A DNA stretch of 64,000 bases from Pochonia chlamydosporia 170 (lineage: Eukaryota > Ascomycota > Sordariomycetes > Hypocreales > Clavicipitaceae): NCBI RefSeq assembly GCF_001653235.2, contig NC_035795.1, forward strand, positions 372,001 through 436,000, given 5' to 3'. Of this stretch, positions 21,587 through 31,635 are shown in pieces. The position numbers were made by a program, and so were the translations under genes. The first letter of the stretch is position 1, and each line of letters starts with the position of its first letter. A model generated the notes under the pieces. The model had not been told where the DNA came from. It searched no databases and saw nothing but the letters and a program-made list of their open reading frames with translations.

Positions 21587-24500
21587 TCACAAGCATTCAA
21601 TAGCCTTGAGAAGTACATCCACCCCTTTATCGCCAATGTCCCCCTTCCCTTCTAATAGACTCCCAATATCGCTCAGTATGCCCAGGGGAATATAGCAACC
21701 AGTCTTGGCTTTCTCCAAGCTCTCCTTTAACCGGCTAGTATGCTCCCAGTCTCTGGCAGCAACCTCTGCTCGTTCGATCACGCGGTTTGAGATGCCACAC
21801 ATTGCCGCGCAGTGCATGCCAAAACTCCCCTCAGCAACACCATCCTCGAGCTTGTACAGGAATGTAACCTTGCGTTCTTCGTCATCCACATGGATTTGCA
21901 TTCGCTTCGCTCTGATTTCGGGATGGTTCTCAAACTCGGTGGCCAACGAGTGGTAGTGAGTCGCGAAGAAGCCAACACACCCAATGTGAGTTGCAACATG
22001 GTGAAGCACAGCTTGGGCGACAGCCACGCCGTCATATGAGCTAGTTCCTCTGCCGAGTTCATCAAGAATGACGAGTGAGCGTGGTGTCGCTTCCGAAAGT
22101 ATCTTCTTGGTTTCCGAAAGCTCCACGAAGAAGGTGGACTGTGCAGCAAAGATGTTGTCGTTGGCACCAAGACGGGACATGATGCGGTCGACTGGAGTTA
22201 GGCGAGCCGATACGGCAGGAACATGGCATCCGATTTGAGCCATAATCACAGCCACGCAGGACTATATTGTGTGTTAGACTGTGTATTGCAATTCACCTCG
22301 TTCTCCTAGAAACTTACCATTCGCAGGACAGTCGACTTTCCAGCGGCATTGGCTCCAGTCAACAAGTTAATCTTGGCTTGATCGCCACCGAGCTTAACGT
22401 CGTTCGGTATGAAATCGTCAACAGTGTTGATCATGCAGGGATGTCGCAACTCCTCGAAATCAACAAAACTGCGCTCCTCATCGAGGAATTGGGGTCGACA
22501 TGATGGCTGTCCCAATGAATTCGATGCTTTGGCCAAACTGACCAAGCAGTCCAACTGGGCAATGATCTTGATAGCAAGGAGCCAGGTGTTATAATCAACA
22601 TCAAACTTCTTGAACAGTCGAGATGCAATTTCCCGAACCAGTTGAGAATGAAGCTCCTCAGCCTCCTGAAGCTCCCGAACCAGCTGGGTGAGGTGTGGGA
22701 AGTACCACCTCTTCACGTCCTTTGTGGCAGACATTTGTCGCCAACTTGACGGCACCTTGACACTCTTCGGTGTCTCCATCTGATAGATTTCCTTGCCAAC
22801 ATCGGTGAATTTAAGTGTCCGGCACTTTAGTTCGCCCTTCTTCTCGCTCAGTAATTCGCTCAGCTGCCCCTTGATTTCTTCCATTCGATCCAAGCTGTCG
22901 TCAAAATCAGGTTCAATACCCCGTTCCGGGATCAAGATCTTGTCTTCTCGCGCCCTGCGACGGTCGAATGCTGTCTTCCAGTACGTCAAGGGCTCTTCAA
23001 GATCAGGCATTGACGAAATGAGTCGGTCAACGAGGCCATTTCCTCCTTTGAATGCTCCCAGAAGGCTCATAGTATATTCTATTTGCTCGAAACCTTCCAG
23101 CACTCGCACGAAGTCTTCTGGCTTGCAAGCTCCGGCATGAATACGAGAGATAAGTCGCTCCAAATCTGGCATTTTCACCAGTTGGGATGCGAACTGCTCG
23201 CGAACCGTCGAGTCAGCATTGAGCATATCCACTGCGTCCAGCCGTTCGTTGATCCGTTGAATGTCACAGAGCGGATGCGCTACCCATTGGCGAAATAGTC
23301 GCTTTCCGAAGGGTGTTATGCACTTGTTAAGTAAGCTGAACAATGTCCCCTCTGAGCTACCATTGGAAGAATTGGAAAACAATTCCAGGTTCATCAAAGT
23401 TTGCCCGTCCAGAATCAAAGTACCATTCTTTTGGATTGGGCTGTACTTCTCAAAGTGTCCCTGAGACAGGAGTGGTCGCTCCAGCTGCAAGAACTTGAGG
23501 TAGGACACCAATGCTCCCACAGCAGACATGACCAAGTCATCACTCTTGTACTCTTGCAAAACCTCTGGCCAGGCACCGTCTTCATCAGTCTCGTCAGCAC
23601 TGAAATAGTTTCCACATTTCAGTTCTCTTCGAGAGGTATCTGCATCCCAGAACTCAGTACCAGGCTTCAGATGTGTCCAAATTGTGGTGGGACTGGTATT
23701 GTTTTTCAGGATGCGCAACGCTTTCGTGCACAGCTGGGACTTCTCGATGAGAAGTTCCCGAGGGCCAATCTGCGCAACAAACGTTTCGAACTTTGTGAGA
23801 TCGATGTCGTCAATGAAACTAGACAACTGAAAGCGCCCAGTGGCAGTGTCCACGAAAGCAATACCAAATGCAGGTAAGTCGTCGATGAGGGACTCCTTGA
23901 TTGCGACACAGTATGCGGCCATATCGTCCTGGAGCATGCTGCCATCAACCAAGGTACCGGCTGTGAGCACACAGGACAGTTCACGAGAGATGACTTTGTC
24001 AGCCTTCTTGCCACTCTTATCCTGGCGTTCGCGCATCTCCTTTCCGAGATTTGTCTCCATTTGATCAACCCTTGCAACTTTGTACTGCTTTGCAATGAAC
24101 TGGTTGACCCAATGGTCCAGAGAGCTCTCTGGGACGCCAACCATTCGCATATTGACTCTGTCAGTCATCTTGAAGTCGAACTCCTGGTGGCCAATGGTGG
24201 CGTCGTTCTCGTACAACTCGTAGAATTTGCCCTTTTTAAAGAAAACGATTGTGTCCCACAGGTTCTGTTTGATCTCCCAGTATTGCTTTTCGAAGGGGGA
24301 GAACTTGTTCCAGGCCATTGGTGGGATGAAGATGGTTCTGGGATCATAATCCGGATCACTGGGAGCGCGCTTCTCCTTGTCACGAATGTTGGCCAACCAG
24401 GGGTATCGATCCTCAGGTTCCTTTGTGTAGGCTTTCTCCTTGCGCTTAGGGTCCTTTGTCGTGGAACGCTCCGTGGGTGTTGTGACAGGGCGCTTATCCG

Positions 24501-25444
24501 TAGACTCGGGGTCGTAATTCCATTGAGAAGTAGTTGATGTCGTAGGCATGTCGCTCATTAGCTCATCATCAGGGTCTCGAATGGGCGATTCACTTCTGGC
24601 GTGTGTTGGTGGCGAAACATTGGATCTTTTTCGGGCAGTTTGTGACTTTGCTGGACGCTTTCGCTTTTTTGTTTGAGGGCGGTCGTCAGAATCATCAGAT
24701 GCAATAAAATCTCCCATGTCGTCTGCATAGTATAGTTAGTAATAAATCTGGCTATTAAGGCAAGAAACACCACTACCATCGTCGTCTGGGGAAACCGCTT
24801 CGTCTTCATCATAATCGTCTTCGTCTTTCACTGCAGGGCGAGCTCGACCACGGCGACGAGTTTGAGACCTGTTCCCATAATTGAACGGCCCTTCGTCTTC
24901 GGACGATTCGGCATAGCTGACGACCTTCTTTGCCTGTTGGGGAGCATAAGTTAGCGACGAAGTGGAAAGTGTGAACAAGCAGTACCATGGGCGTGACGTA
25001 TGCTTTTACCTTTCGAATTGGACTGCTCTCTGGCATCGCCTTTGGGGTCAGATCGTTGGCAGACGCTGCACTGGGTGTCATTGTTGTCGGTGAAAGCAGA
25101 GCACTGCTTGTGGTCTTGGCGGCGGACGGTACAGGATCAGCGTTCTCCTGCGAGCTGGGCGGCTCAAGGGCGTCGCTGCTAGGGACGGGGGTCGAGAGCT
25201 TCCTTGATGGCTTTGGCTTGGGAAGAGAGTTGGCTTTGGTGGTCTCTTGCAAACATGAGGAACGTTGAGGATCGGGAGAGACCTTATCACGAGAGGCAGG
25301 CGATGATGCGGCGGTTGGCGACGACTTCTGGAAGAAGCTCATGATGGAGCGCTGCTTTGCCGATGCAGAAGCAGAGCCAGCTGGCTTAGGTGCCGGCCTC
25401 GCGGGGGTACGAGCCGTGCCCGCGCTGGACTTTTCACCTGCCAT
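21587..25444 (-). CDS. MSH6: DNA mismatch repair protein MSH6 (MutS homologue)
   Basis: Four exons on the minus strand (25444-25010, 24933-24777, 24722-22318, 22261-21587), introns 76, 54 and 56 nt, 1223 residues, the usual size for fungal MSH6. With MSH2 it forms MutS-alpha, which recognises base mismatches and small loops in the nucleus. The N-terminus carries a PCNA-binding PIP box QRSIMSFF (31-38), followed by a disordered acidic/basic linker. Mismatch-contacting Phe-Tyr-Glu is in GKFYELYE (Phe364, Glu366). The ATPase has Walker A GANAAGKST (988-995 region) split from exon 4 just after TVLRM, and Walker B VILDELGRGTSSYDG (Asp1066, Glu1067). All key residues present. ACGCG motifs upstream suggest G1/S control. 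Convergent with the transaldolase-like gene, 221 bp apart. Confidence 0.97.
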
Positions 25445-26248
25445 GGCGATTCGAAGTTTCGAGTCAATTCAAGCGTTGAACATCAGTCGACCGAACGGAG
25501 GGCTGTTCGGGACGAAAGTGCACAATGGGAGGCAATTCAGCAGCAATCGAGGAGCATCGGTTCTGAAACGGAGTAGCTGCAAACGAATACAAGGCGTAAC
25601 ACAACGCAGGACAATTGTAGATATACACGAGCAAAGAAGCAATTAAATTAGGTAGATGGTAACAGAACTGGTGAGAGAGCTGCACGATAGGAGGAGACAA
25701 CTCGAGTCTCTGGTGCCACAAATTCCGGCACCCAATCCCGGGTACCGCGTCGCGCGTTACGGAAGGCGCGTCCCACATCGCGTTAAGTGACGAGTGGGGT
25801 GGATGCACTGGAGCTGAGTACCGGGGTATCAAGTTATCACAACCACAGCCAACACCATCTCAACGATTGTGTACGGAGTATGTTGTGTTACCCTGTAGAT
25901 AAAGTGCCAATTTAGAGCTTGATACTGGCTGCAGCACTGTTTAATCAAGGCCTGTAACTTTGAGAATTACCTCTTTGTTTTTTTAGGCTCGAGTATAAGA
26001 TAAGTCTCCGCAGAGACACAATTTTGTAGTGTATTGCACAGAGTCGCCCGAGGAGTCAGTCACACCCTTCGAGGACACCGTTATCCGTCAACGTCTTGTC
26101 ATGCAACACACTCGGTCACAAAGTATAGTTACACATAGTGATGCACGTGTTCCAGTTGATAACTGACCCCAAAACTTCTCAAATGGCCCCGATACCCGCA
26201 TGCTTACAGTTTATTTATTACTCCACGACGAATTCACAACCCAAATTA
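25445..26248. other. MSH6 upstream region
   Basis: Spacer of about 800 bp between the 3' end of the FAD monooxygenase and the MSH6 start. It holds the MCB-like cluster and one TACGGAGTA nonamer (25872-25880). No gene seen. Confidence 0.6.
25746..25783 (-). promoter_or_regulatory. Four MCB-like ACGCG cores upstream of MSH6
   Basis: On the minus strand ACGCG occurs at 25746-25750, 25753-25757, 25767-25771 and 25779-25783, about 300-340 bp before the MSH6 start codon. ACGCG is the core of the MluI cell-cycle box bound by MBF (Swi6/Mbp1 type), which drives replication and repair genes at G1/S in yeasts. Confidence 0.5.
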
Positions 26249-27538
26249 TCACCCCCGAATCTTGCCCATAATCCAGCTCAACCACCTCCCTATGAACAAA
26301 AGCCCAATAAACAACCAGTAGCCAACGCCGGTGCTATGCCCTGCCTTTACATTTTTCCTGGACCCCAACCATATCTTCCTTGCTCGAGGCTCACTTATTC
26401 CATCGTAAGCCTCTACTGCCTTGGCAAGTGTCGTGTGAGGTTCACACAGTTGTTCTGCCAAGTCGTATGCGTCGCAAAGGGCTAGGTTTGCGCCGGATCC
26501 TGCAAAAGGGCTCAATGCGTGGTTGCTATCGCCTATGAACACCACTGGCATATCGCAGATGCTGTCGTGTCGAAACGGTTGCTTGTCTCTTCCGTTGATG
26601 CACAAGACTGTCGCGGGATCTGTTTGCTTGGCCATTGTAGGGAATGGCTCGTGGAAGATCTGCCCGAGCTCTGCGCCTCGGTTGATGACATCGCGACGCT
26701 CTGCTTCGGTAGATTCGCGATTCAGTTCTTTGATAGGCTTGTCTTCCAAATGGCCGACTGCCCATAGGACTGTGGTTCGGTCAACTGGTGATATGAAGCA
26801 CGACACTCCTGTGTTGCCCATGATGAAGCCCCAATCCTTGTCTACCGGGCTTGGAACACCTTCTGGGAATGTAGCCAAACCTCCTCGTAGGGCAGCGCCT
26901 ACATACTGCAAGCCATCGTCTGGGCGTAGCACCGATCGTACTTTGCTGCTGGCTCCATCTGCTGCAATCAAGATATCACAATCTGCATGCGTTTCTTGAA
27001 CCTCGCCTCCCTGCTTCTTCAAGTATACTCGGATTCTGCCATTTGGAGTCTTCTCAACGTTGACGCACTGCGAACCCCACTGAATACTGCTGTTTTCATA
27101 AGAACCAACAGCCTCAGCCAAGATACGCCTTAGTTCTTTTCGTACAATGCGAATACTTGGTGTAGGCAGGCCAGCAATTGCTGGCCGCTGTGAACGCAAA
27201 CGCTCAGTCCAGTCAGGACTCCAGATAGTAAAGGCGCCGGAACCATCTAGACCAGAAACAGCGCTCGACAAAACAGTGTCGATGATACCGAGCTTCTTGA
27301 GGGCGACGAGACCGCCGGTTTCGCTGTACCCTGAAATCGAAAACGTGTAATTTTCTCCCGCTCTCCAGGCGGCCGAATCGGGGCTGTCACGGTCGTAAAT
27401 GACAATGGTGGGAGGCTTCAGACCAGCAGTCCATTGCCTTCGGATACCTATGGCAAAGGCTAGGCCCGAAATACCCGCTCCGATGACGAAGATGGTCTTG
27501 CCCTCTAGAAAGTGTTGGCTTTGTTCGGTGTTGGCCAT
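26249..27538 (-). CDS. FAD-dependent monooxygenase (aromatic hydroxylase type)
   Basis: Intronless, 429 residues. Class A flavoprotein monooxygenase fold: ADP-binding GAGISG near residues 20-25, the DG motif at Asp194-Gly195 (AADGASSKVR) and the GD motif at Gly336-Asp337 (FIGDSNHALSPFAGSGANLAL) that binds the FAD ribityl chain. A hydrophobic C-terminal segment (about 409-424, YWLFIGLLFIGRWLSWIMG) probably anchors it to a membrane, as in several fungal hydroxylases related to salicylate hydroxylase and secondary-metabolite oxygenases. Substrate unknown. Neighbours do not form a biosynthetic cluster. Confidence 0.9.
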   Translation of the reverse strand: MANTEQSQHFLEGKTIFVIGAGISGLAFAIGIRRQWTAGLKPPTIVIYDRDSPDSAAWRAGENYTFSISGYSETGGLVALKKLGIIDTVLSSAVSGLDGSGAFTIWSPDWTERLRSQRPAIAGLPTPSIRIVRKELRRILAEAVGSYENSSIQWGSQCVNVEKTPNGRIRVYLKKQGGEVQETHADCDILIAADGASSKVRSVLRPDDGLQYVGAALRGGLATFPEGVPSPVDKDWGFIMGNTGVSCFISPVDRTTVLWAVGHLEDKPIKELNRESTEAERRDVINRGAELGQIFHEPFPTMAKQTDPATVLCINGRDKQPFRHDSICDMPVVFIGDSNHALSPFAGSGANLALCDAYDLAEQLCEPHTTLAKAVEAYDGISEPRARKIWLGSRKNVKAGHSTGVGYWLFIGLLFIGRWLSWIMGKIRG

Positions 27539-27690
27539 GGATGCGATCCTTCTGTTGTATGTAACGTATGATGTCTGAGTAGAGGGATCATGAGGGAATT
27601 ATGTTATAGACCAGAAGTATAAAATAGTAGTCGTTGAGGCCGAAAAGGAGTGCTCCAAGGGTGAAGGATGCTTTCTATATGACCACCAGA

Positions 27691-27708
27691 TGGTCTGGTC
27701 TGGTCTGG
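27691..27708. repeat. TCTGG pentamer microsatellite
   Basis: About 3.5 copies of TCTGG (reads TGGTCTGGTCTGGTCTGG). Related runs occur at 13586, 35885, 36004 and 44081. Confidence 0.8.
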
Positions 27709-28050
27709 ACTGGCCGTGGGCTTTGTTGAAGACTGTCCAAAAGGGGAATGTCGTCAATCTCAGCAGCCATTACTCTGTGCATGAGGTAGCTGCTACCACT
27801 GACCGGCGAAGTCGCACTAAGAATCGGATATCGGGGATATTCGACCTGTCAAGTATGTGTTGGGGAGTGACGTGCAGCATTGGAACCTTTGCTGAACCAA
27901 CCGGACGGTGCTTCGTCTACTCGTACCCATGCTGTTTGTCCTGTAGTGCAAGGGTGAATAAGCTCGGAATCACGTAAAGCACGAACAGCCACTCCGAGTC
28001 TGAATCATGGTACGTAGGACTTGCTCTCTGCATGGAGTACTCCGTAGAGT

Positions 28051-28078
28051 TTGACGAGATTTGACGAGATTAGACGAG
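28051..28078. repeat. TTGACGAGAT tandem repeat
   Basis: Two perfect and one partial, one-base-changed copy of a 10-bp unit directly after a TACTCCGTA motif. Confidence 0.8.
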
Positions 28079-28251
28079 CCCGGGAGATGAATCAAATGAG
28101 GCGCGTCAAAGTTTAGCGGATCCGTGGCAGCGGTTCGGGGAGCTCGCCTAGCTCAGCCTGCATACACGTACTTTCCTGATTGGGAATAAATCGCTGTACC
28201 TCCAAGAAACAACATTGAACCAAAGACTCCAGTGTTTGAGAATTACGTATG

Positions 28252-28261
28252 TACCTAGGTA
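28252..28261. repeat. Palindrome TACCTAGGTA, copy 2
   Basis: Perfect 10-bp palindrome identical to 13334-13343. Confidence 0.5.
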
Positions 28262-28945
28262 TCTATAAGAAGCCAGCTATTGTCTGTTATTACGCCCTGA
28301 CTGGCCAAACTCGCAGAGAAATATACCAGTGGATCGGCATTGTATCGTTTGGCGTAGCTGTAATGTGGATAGATAGCAAGACAACCTTATTAACCCAAAG
28401 TCGGGACGAAATAGAGCACCGACCTTCTAGAATCAGAAAATGCACTGCGGTGAGACATTTGACTTGTTCAGCTATTCGAAATCATCACGACAACAATCAC
28501 CACCTTACCAGCTTCGGCTCATGGCGGGAATGAGGAATACTAATCCAATGCAACCTCATGCAGTTTGCTTTTCGTGTAACAGCTCACCTACCATGTCTCG
28601 GGTCTTGCTGTAATACACCAGTTGACCGTACTCCGTAATCTGCCTCGGGCAGCTCTCATGTTACACAACCCCAGACTGTTGCACAGGGGACGGGAAAAGG
28701 TGGACCGGCATCAACCAACGTTCCAAAGTATATGCCCGATCAGGCATCTCGTATATATTCATATCTATGTGTTGGTAAATGTATATACTCCAAAAACGGC
28801 CTTTGTGCAGAGAAATGTACTAAATCATTAAACGGCAACAGTCCTTCGATGCAATTCGCTCCTGTTCCTCCACGCATCACGGCAGGCAGAGTCAACGCCT
28901 CCAGGAGAAAGAAATACTTGACGACTTTGCCCTTGTCTCTTGTCA

Positions 28946-29884
28946 TCAAGGATTTCCAGGAGACCCGACGTCCAATCCGTAATCAAACTTGAAATCCTTA
29001 AACTTGTCCTTGATCCTGCTCGCACACCCCTCCAGATTGCCTGGCAACGCAGCATCAGAGAAGGCAATGTTTGCAGCGCCAAAATCATAAGCGACGAGCT
29101 TATCCCGCAGCCCGACATTCGGGAAACCGTTGTATGAAATGAGCGCGGATTTCCACCAGATGCCCTTGTGGTTCTCGGGTGGTTCGTCGCCTGCACCCTT
29201 CGAGAAGCGAAAGTAGTGCGTTCCAATAGCACCGTCCTTGTTATACACGGCCTTCATGTGCGTGCCCTCTTTGGGGATGTCCTTCCAGAGGCGGGCGTCG
29301 TATTTGCCGTGGGCAGAGGCACAGCCGAACTGGGGCTCGCCATCCTTGGTCCATACTTGCAGGTGCTCCCAGTCGTACTGGTGGCCGATGCAGATGCGGT
29401 CACCAATGTCCTTTTCGAAGAAGTAATCGTACAGATAGGCGCACCAGCCGTTGTTGCAGCGTTGACGGGAGTACACATTGCTGTGGTCTAGATCGTACTC
29501 GTCTCGACATCCTTCTGTGTTGGTTTCATGGCGAGATCGCCCTTTGTCTATGTGACCATCTGGACCGATTGCAGGAACGTTATAGCAGCTATCTGTGTCG
29601 AAGTCGAGTGCGGGTTGCCACTTGAGATCAGCTGCCGTTGCTCGTTGAGGCAGAGGGGGTGGCGGGTTCTCATCAAAGCCGTTATCATCACACAGGCCTT
29701 GGGCTACGGCGTCGATAGACTCTGGGGGAACGACAAGATCTGGGTGGCCCTCAATGGTGAATGTGGCATTGAAGGCTGTATTCATGGACGCATTTCTTGT
29801 TGGTGGCTGCGTAGTTGGAGGCGGTCTCGTTGCTGATAGTGCAAGTGCGCCGGGAATGACAACCAGGTGTAATAAGTTGCGCAT
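28946..29884 (-). CDS. NLP (NPP1-family) secreted protein with variant heptapeptide
   Basis: Intronless, 312 residues, starting with a signal peptide (about residues 1-17). The NPP1 domain begins near residue 85. The family heptapeptide, usually GHRHDWE, reads GHQYDWE at 167-173: the first His, the Asp and the Glu that hold the metal ion in characterised NLPs remain, while Arg and the second His are changed. The block just before it (AYLYDYFFEKD) corresponds to the conserved AIMYAWYFPKD-like stretch but is divergent. There is an extra 60-70 residues between signal and domain, with poly-Pro at 74-78, and more cysteines (for example 65, 100, 126, 143, 148, 165) than the two of type 1 NLPs. Some family members lyse plant cells and others do not; activity here cannot be stated. 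The frame runs on upstream but without another plausible signal peptide. Confidence 0.88.
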   Translation of the reverse strand: MRNLLHLVVIPGALALSATRPPPTTQPPTRNASMNTAFNATFTIEGHPDLVVPPESIDAVAQGLCDDNGFDENPPPPLPQRATAADLKWQPALDFDTDSCYNVPAIGPDGHIDKGRSRHETNTEGCRDEYDLDHSNVYSRQRCNNGWCAYLYDYFFEKDIGDRICIGHQYDWEHLQVWTKDGEPQFGCASAHGKYDARLWKDIPKEGTHMKAVYNKDGAIGTHYFRFSKGAGDEPPENHKGIWWKSALISYNGFPNVGLRDKLVAYDFGAANIAFSDAALPGNLEGCASRIKDKFKDFKFDYGLDVGSPGNP

Positions 29885-31635
29885 TTTGAGTCTCAAACGC
29901 CTTGGATTCGCTAGCAATATAAGTGATTCACGAACAGTCCTTCTTAACCGTGATTCTGACGGTATTCGGCGCCGGGATGGTAAAGAGGAACGAAATAAAT
30001 ATAAGTTCCTAACCAGTACGCTGTATATATCGGGATCCAGCAATTGTTGTCACCACAACTCACAAGGTCGTCTGGCCTTGGTTGCTCCGAGTCTCGCAAA
30101 GGGATCTGCGTCTTGGGAACCTGGCACCAGCGCGTGCTGGACTCCCGTGACAATGAGACGTAACTTCGGTGGGAACGAAAGCACTGAGGATAATAAGATT
30201 CTAGTTTGACTACGGTCTTCAGAATGTAACTGAAAGAGAGCAGCACATGAGCCTGCTTTTAAACACCAAGACTCCAACCCTCATCTTCCGAGCAAACACC
30301 ATTTTGGCGACTTAAGCAGGGCGTATCGAGACCTTGGCGTTGGATTATCTCAGGGGGGATTGAACTTGGACATGTGCCGGTGAACAAAAGTGTCTATCCG
30401 AGATTCCTGGAGGATCTGTCGTGCAGATAACACACATCATTTGCCCAAGAAGAGAGGTGAATCTCCGGGGTTCAGCAAGGGCCAGAATCCCACCTGGATT
30501 GGGGCAAAGGCCATGGTCCAAGGTTGATGTCGGCGCAATTAATAAACCAGGGGTATGCTTGGGCTCCATCGTGGTGATCTTTGGCGCCAGCACGGACGGA
30601 CGAGATTTCTCTGTTTTGCCCATGGCCCGTTGAGCTGTGTTGAAAAAAGGAAGGCGACGAGTGGTTTTGGAGGAGCACGCCAACGAGCCTAATTCCAGTA
30701 ACCTTGCACATTTGGATAAATCAGATCCAATGAAGGAGCCATTTCGGAAAATGTGTTCAGCTGATCCGGACGACGGCCATTATTGAGGGTTGCAATCTGG
30801 AGGGGGCCAGTCGCAGATCGAGTTTAGGCTGGATCCATCCCCAATGCTTCAGTGCCCCCTGCTGCTCCTTTCACCACCATCATGTCGTAAATAGTGAGTT
30901 GCTGTGAACTCATGACCAGTGGTGCATGAACTGGCTGAGCAGAGGGCTACTGGACGAGACCATGTTTTGTGGCTTCAACGTGCCGACCCTCTCCCGACAC
31001 AAAAACGACCATTCTCCGAGCGTGGCGTCGCCTATTGATCTGGTTAATTGCCACGAGCTGAAAGGGGTGCAAGAGCGAGAGTTGAAGCAGAACATTTGGC
31101 GTTGATAGAGCTTACTTTCGGGGAGGAAGGAGGTTGGCTGGAACTCGCTGTGCTCTCGTTGAAGACCATTTGTGCCAGTCTGTCGGCTGTAGTCCGTGAT
31201 GGCTCATGGAATTGTTTACGAGCGCTTCCCACATAACATAGCGTAGCGAAGCTCACGAAAACAGACTAAGTTCGGTTGTGAACACTTCAGATGCAGGAAC
31301 TGAAGCCCTTTCTTACAAGGAACTGGCAACTTTGCTCTCAGTTATTATATTGAACTTGACTTGACCGGTTGAGAGTCGAGATAGTTGAGCCAATCTCATC
31401 GCCTGGATTGCTCACCAGATGGCACCTATATCCTCATCTTGGTGGCCCCCAAATCCGCACCCACCGCAACCGGATATTCACACGCTCACCCCGCATTTAC
31501 ACAGGGTCCACCCCGCCAAACACCAGAAAAAAATTATGGCATGATGTTCGTTCAACACTTCTTCCCACGTTCAACCTGCTTACTTGCAGTATTAAAACCA
31601 CCAGTTCAGGACCTATTCGGTTCCAACCCGAAATC
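29885..31635. other. Divergent spacer NLP / DPH2
   Basis: About 1.75 kb with the promoters of both genes. Short open frames at 30345-30711 and 31044-31256 lack domains. The DPH2 frame stays open for 89 codons upstream of the chosen ATG without another ATG. Nothing else recognised. Confidence 0.5.

Larger units (their letters stand above)
27539..28945. other. 1.4 kb spacer between monooxygenase and NLP gene
   Basis: Contains a TCTGG pentamer run (27691-27708), a TTGACGAGAT tandem repeat (28051-28078), two TACTCCGTA nonamers (28038-28046, 28629-28637) and the palindrome TACCTAGGTA (28252-28261). No coding evidence. Confidence 0.6.

Noticed and set aside
26249..29884. Secondary-metabolite cluster around the FAD monooxygenase
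   Set aside because: No PKS, NRPS, terpene cyclase, P450 or cluster transporter nearby; neighbours are MSH6 and an NLP.
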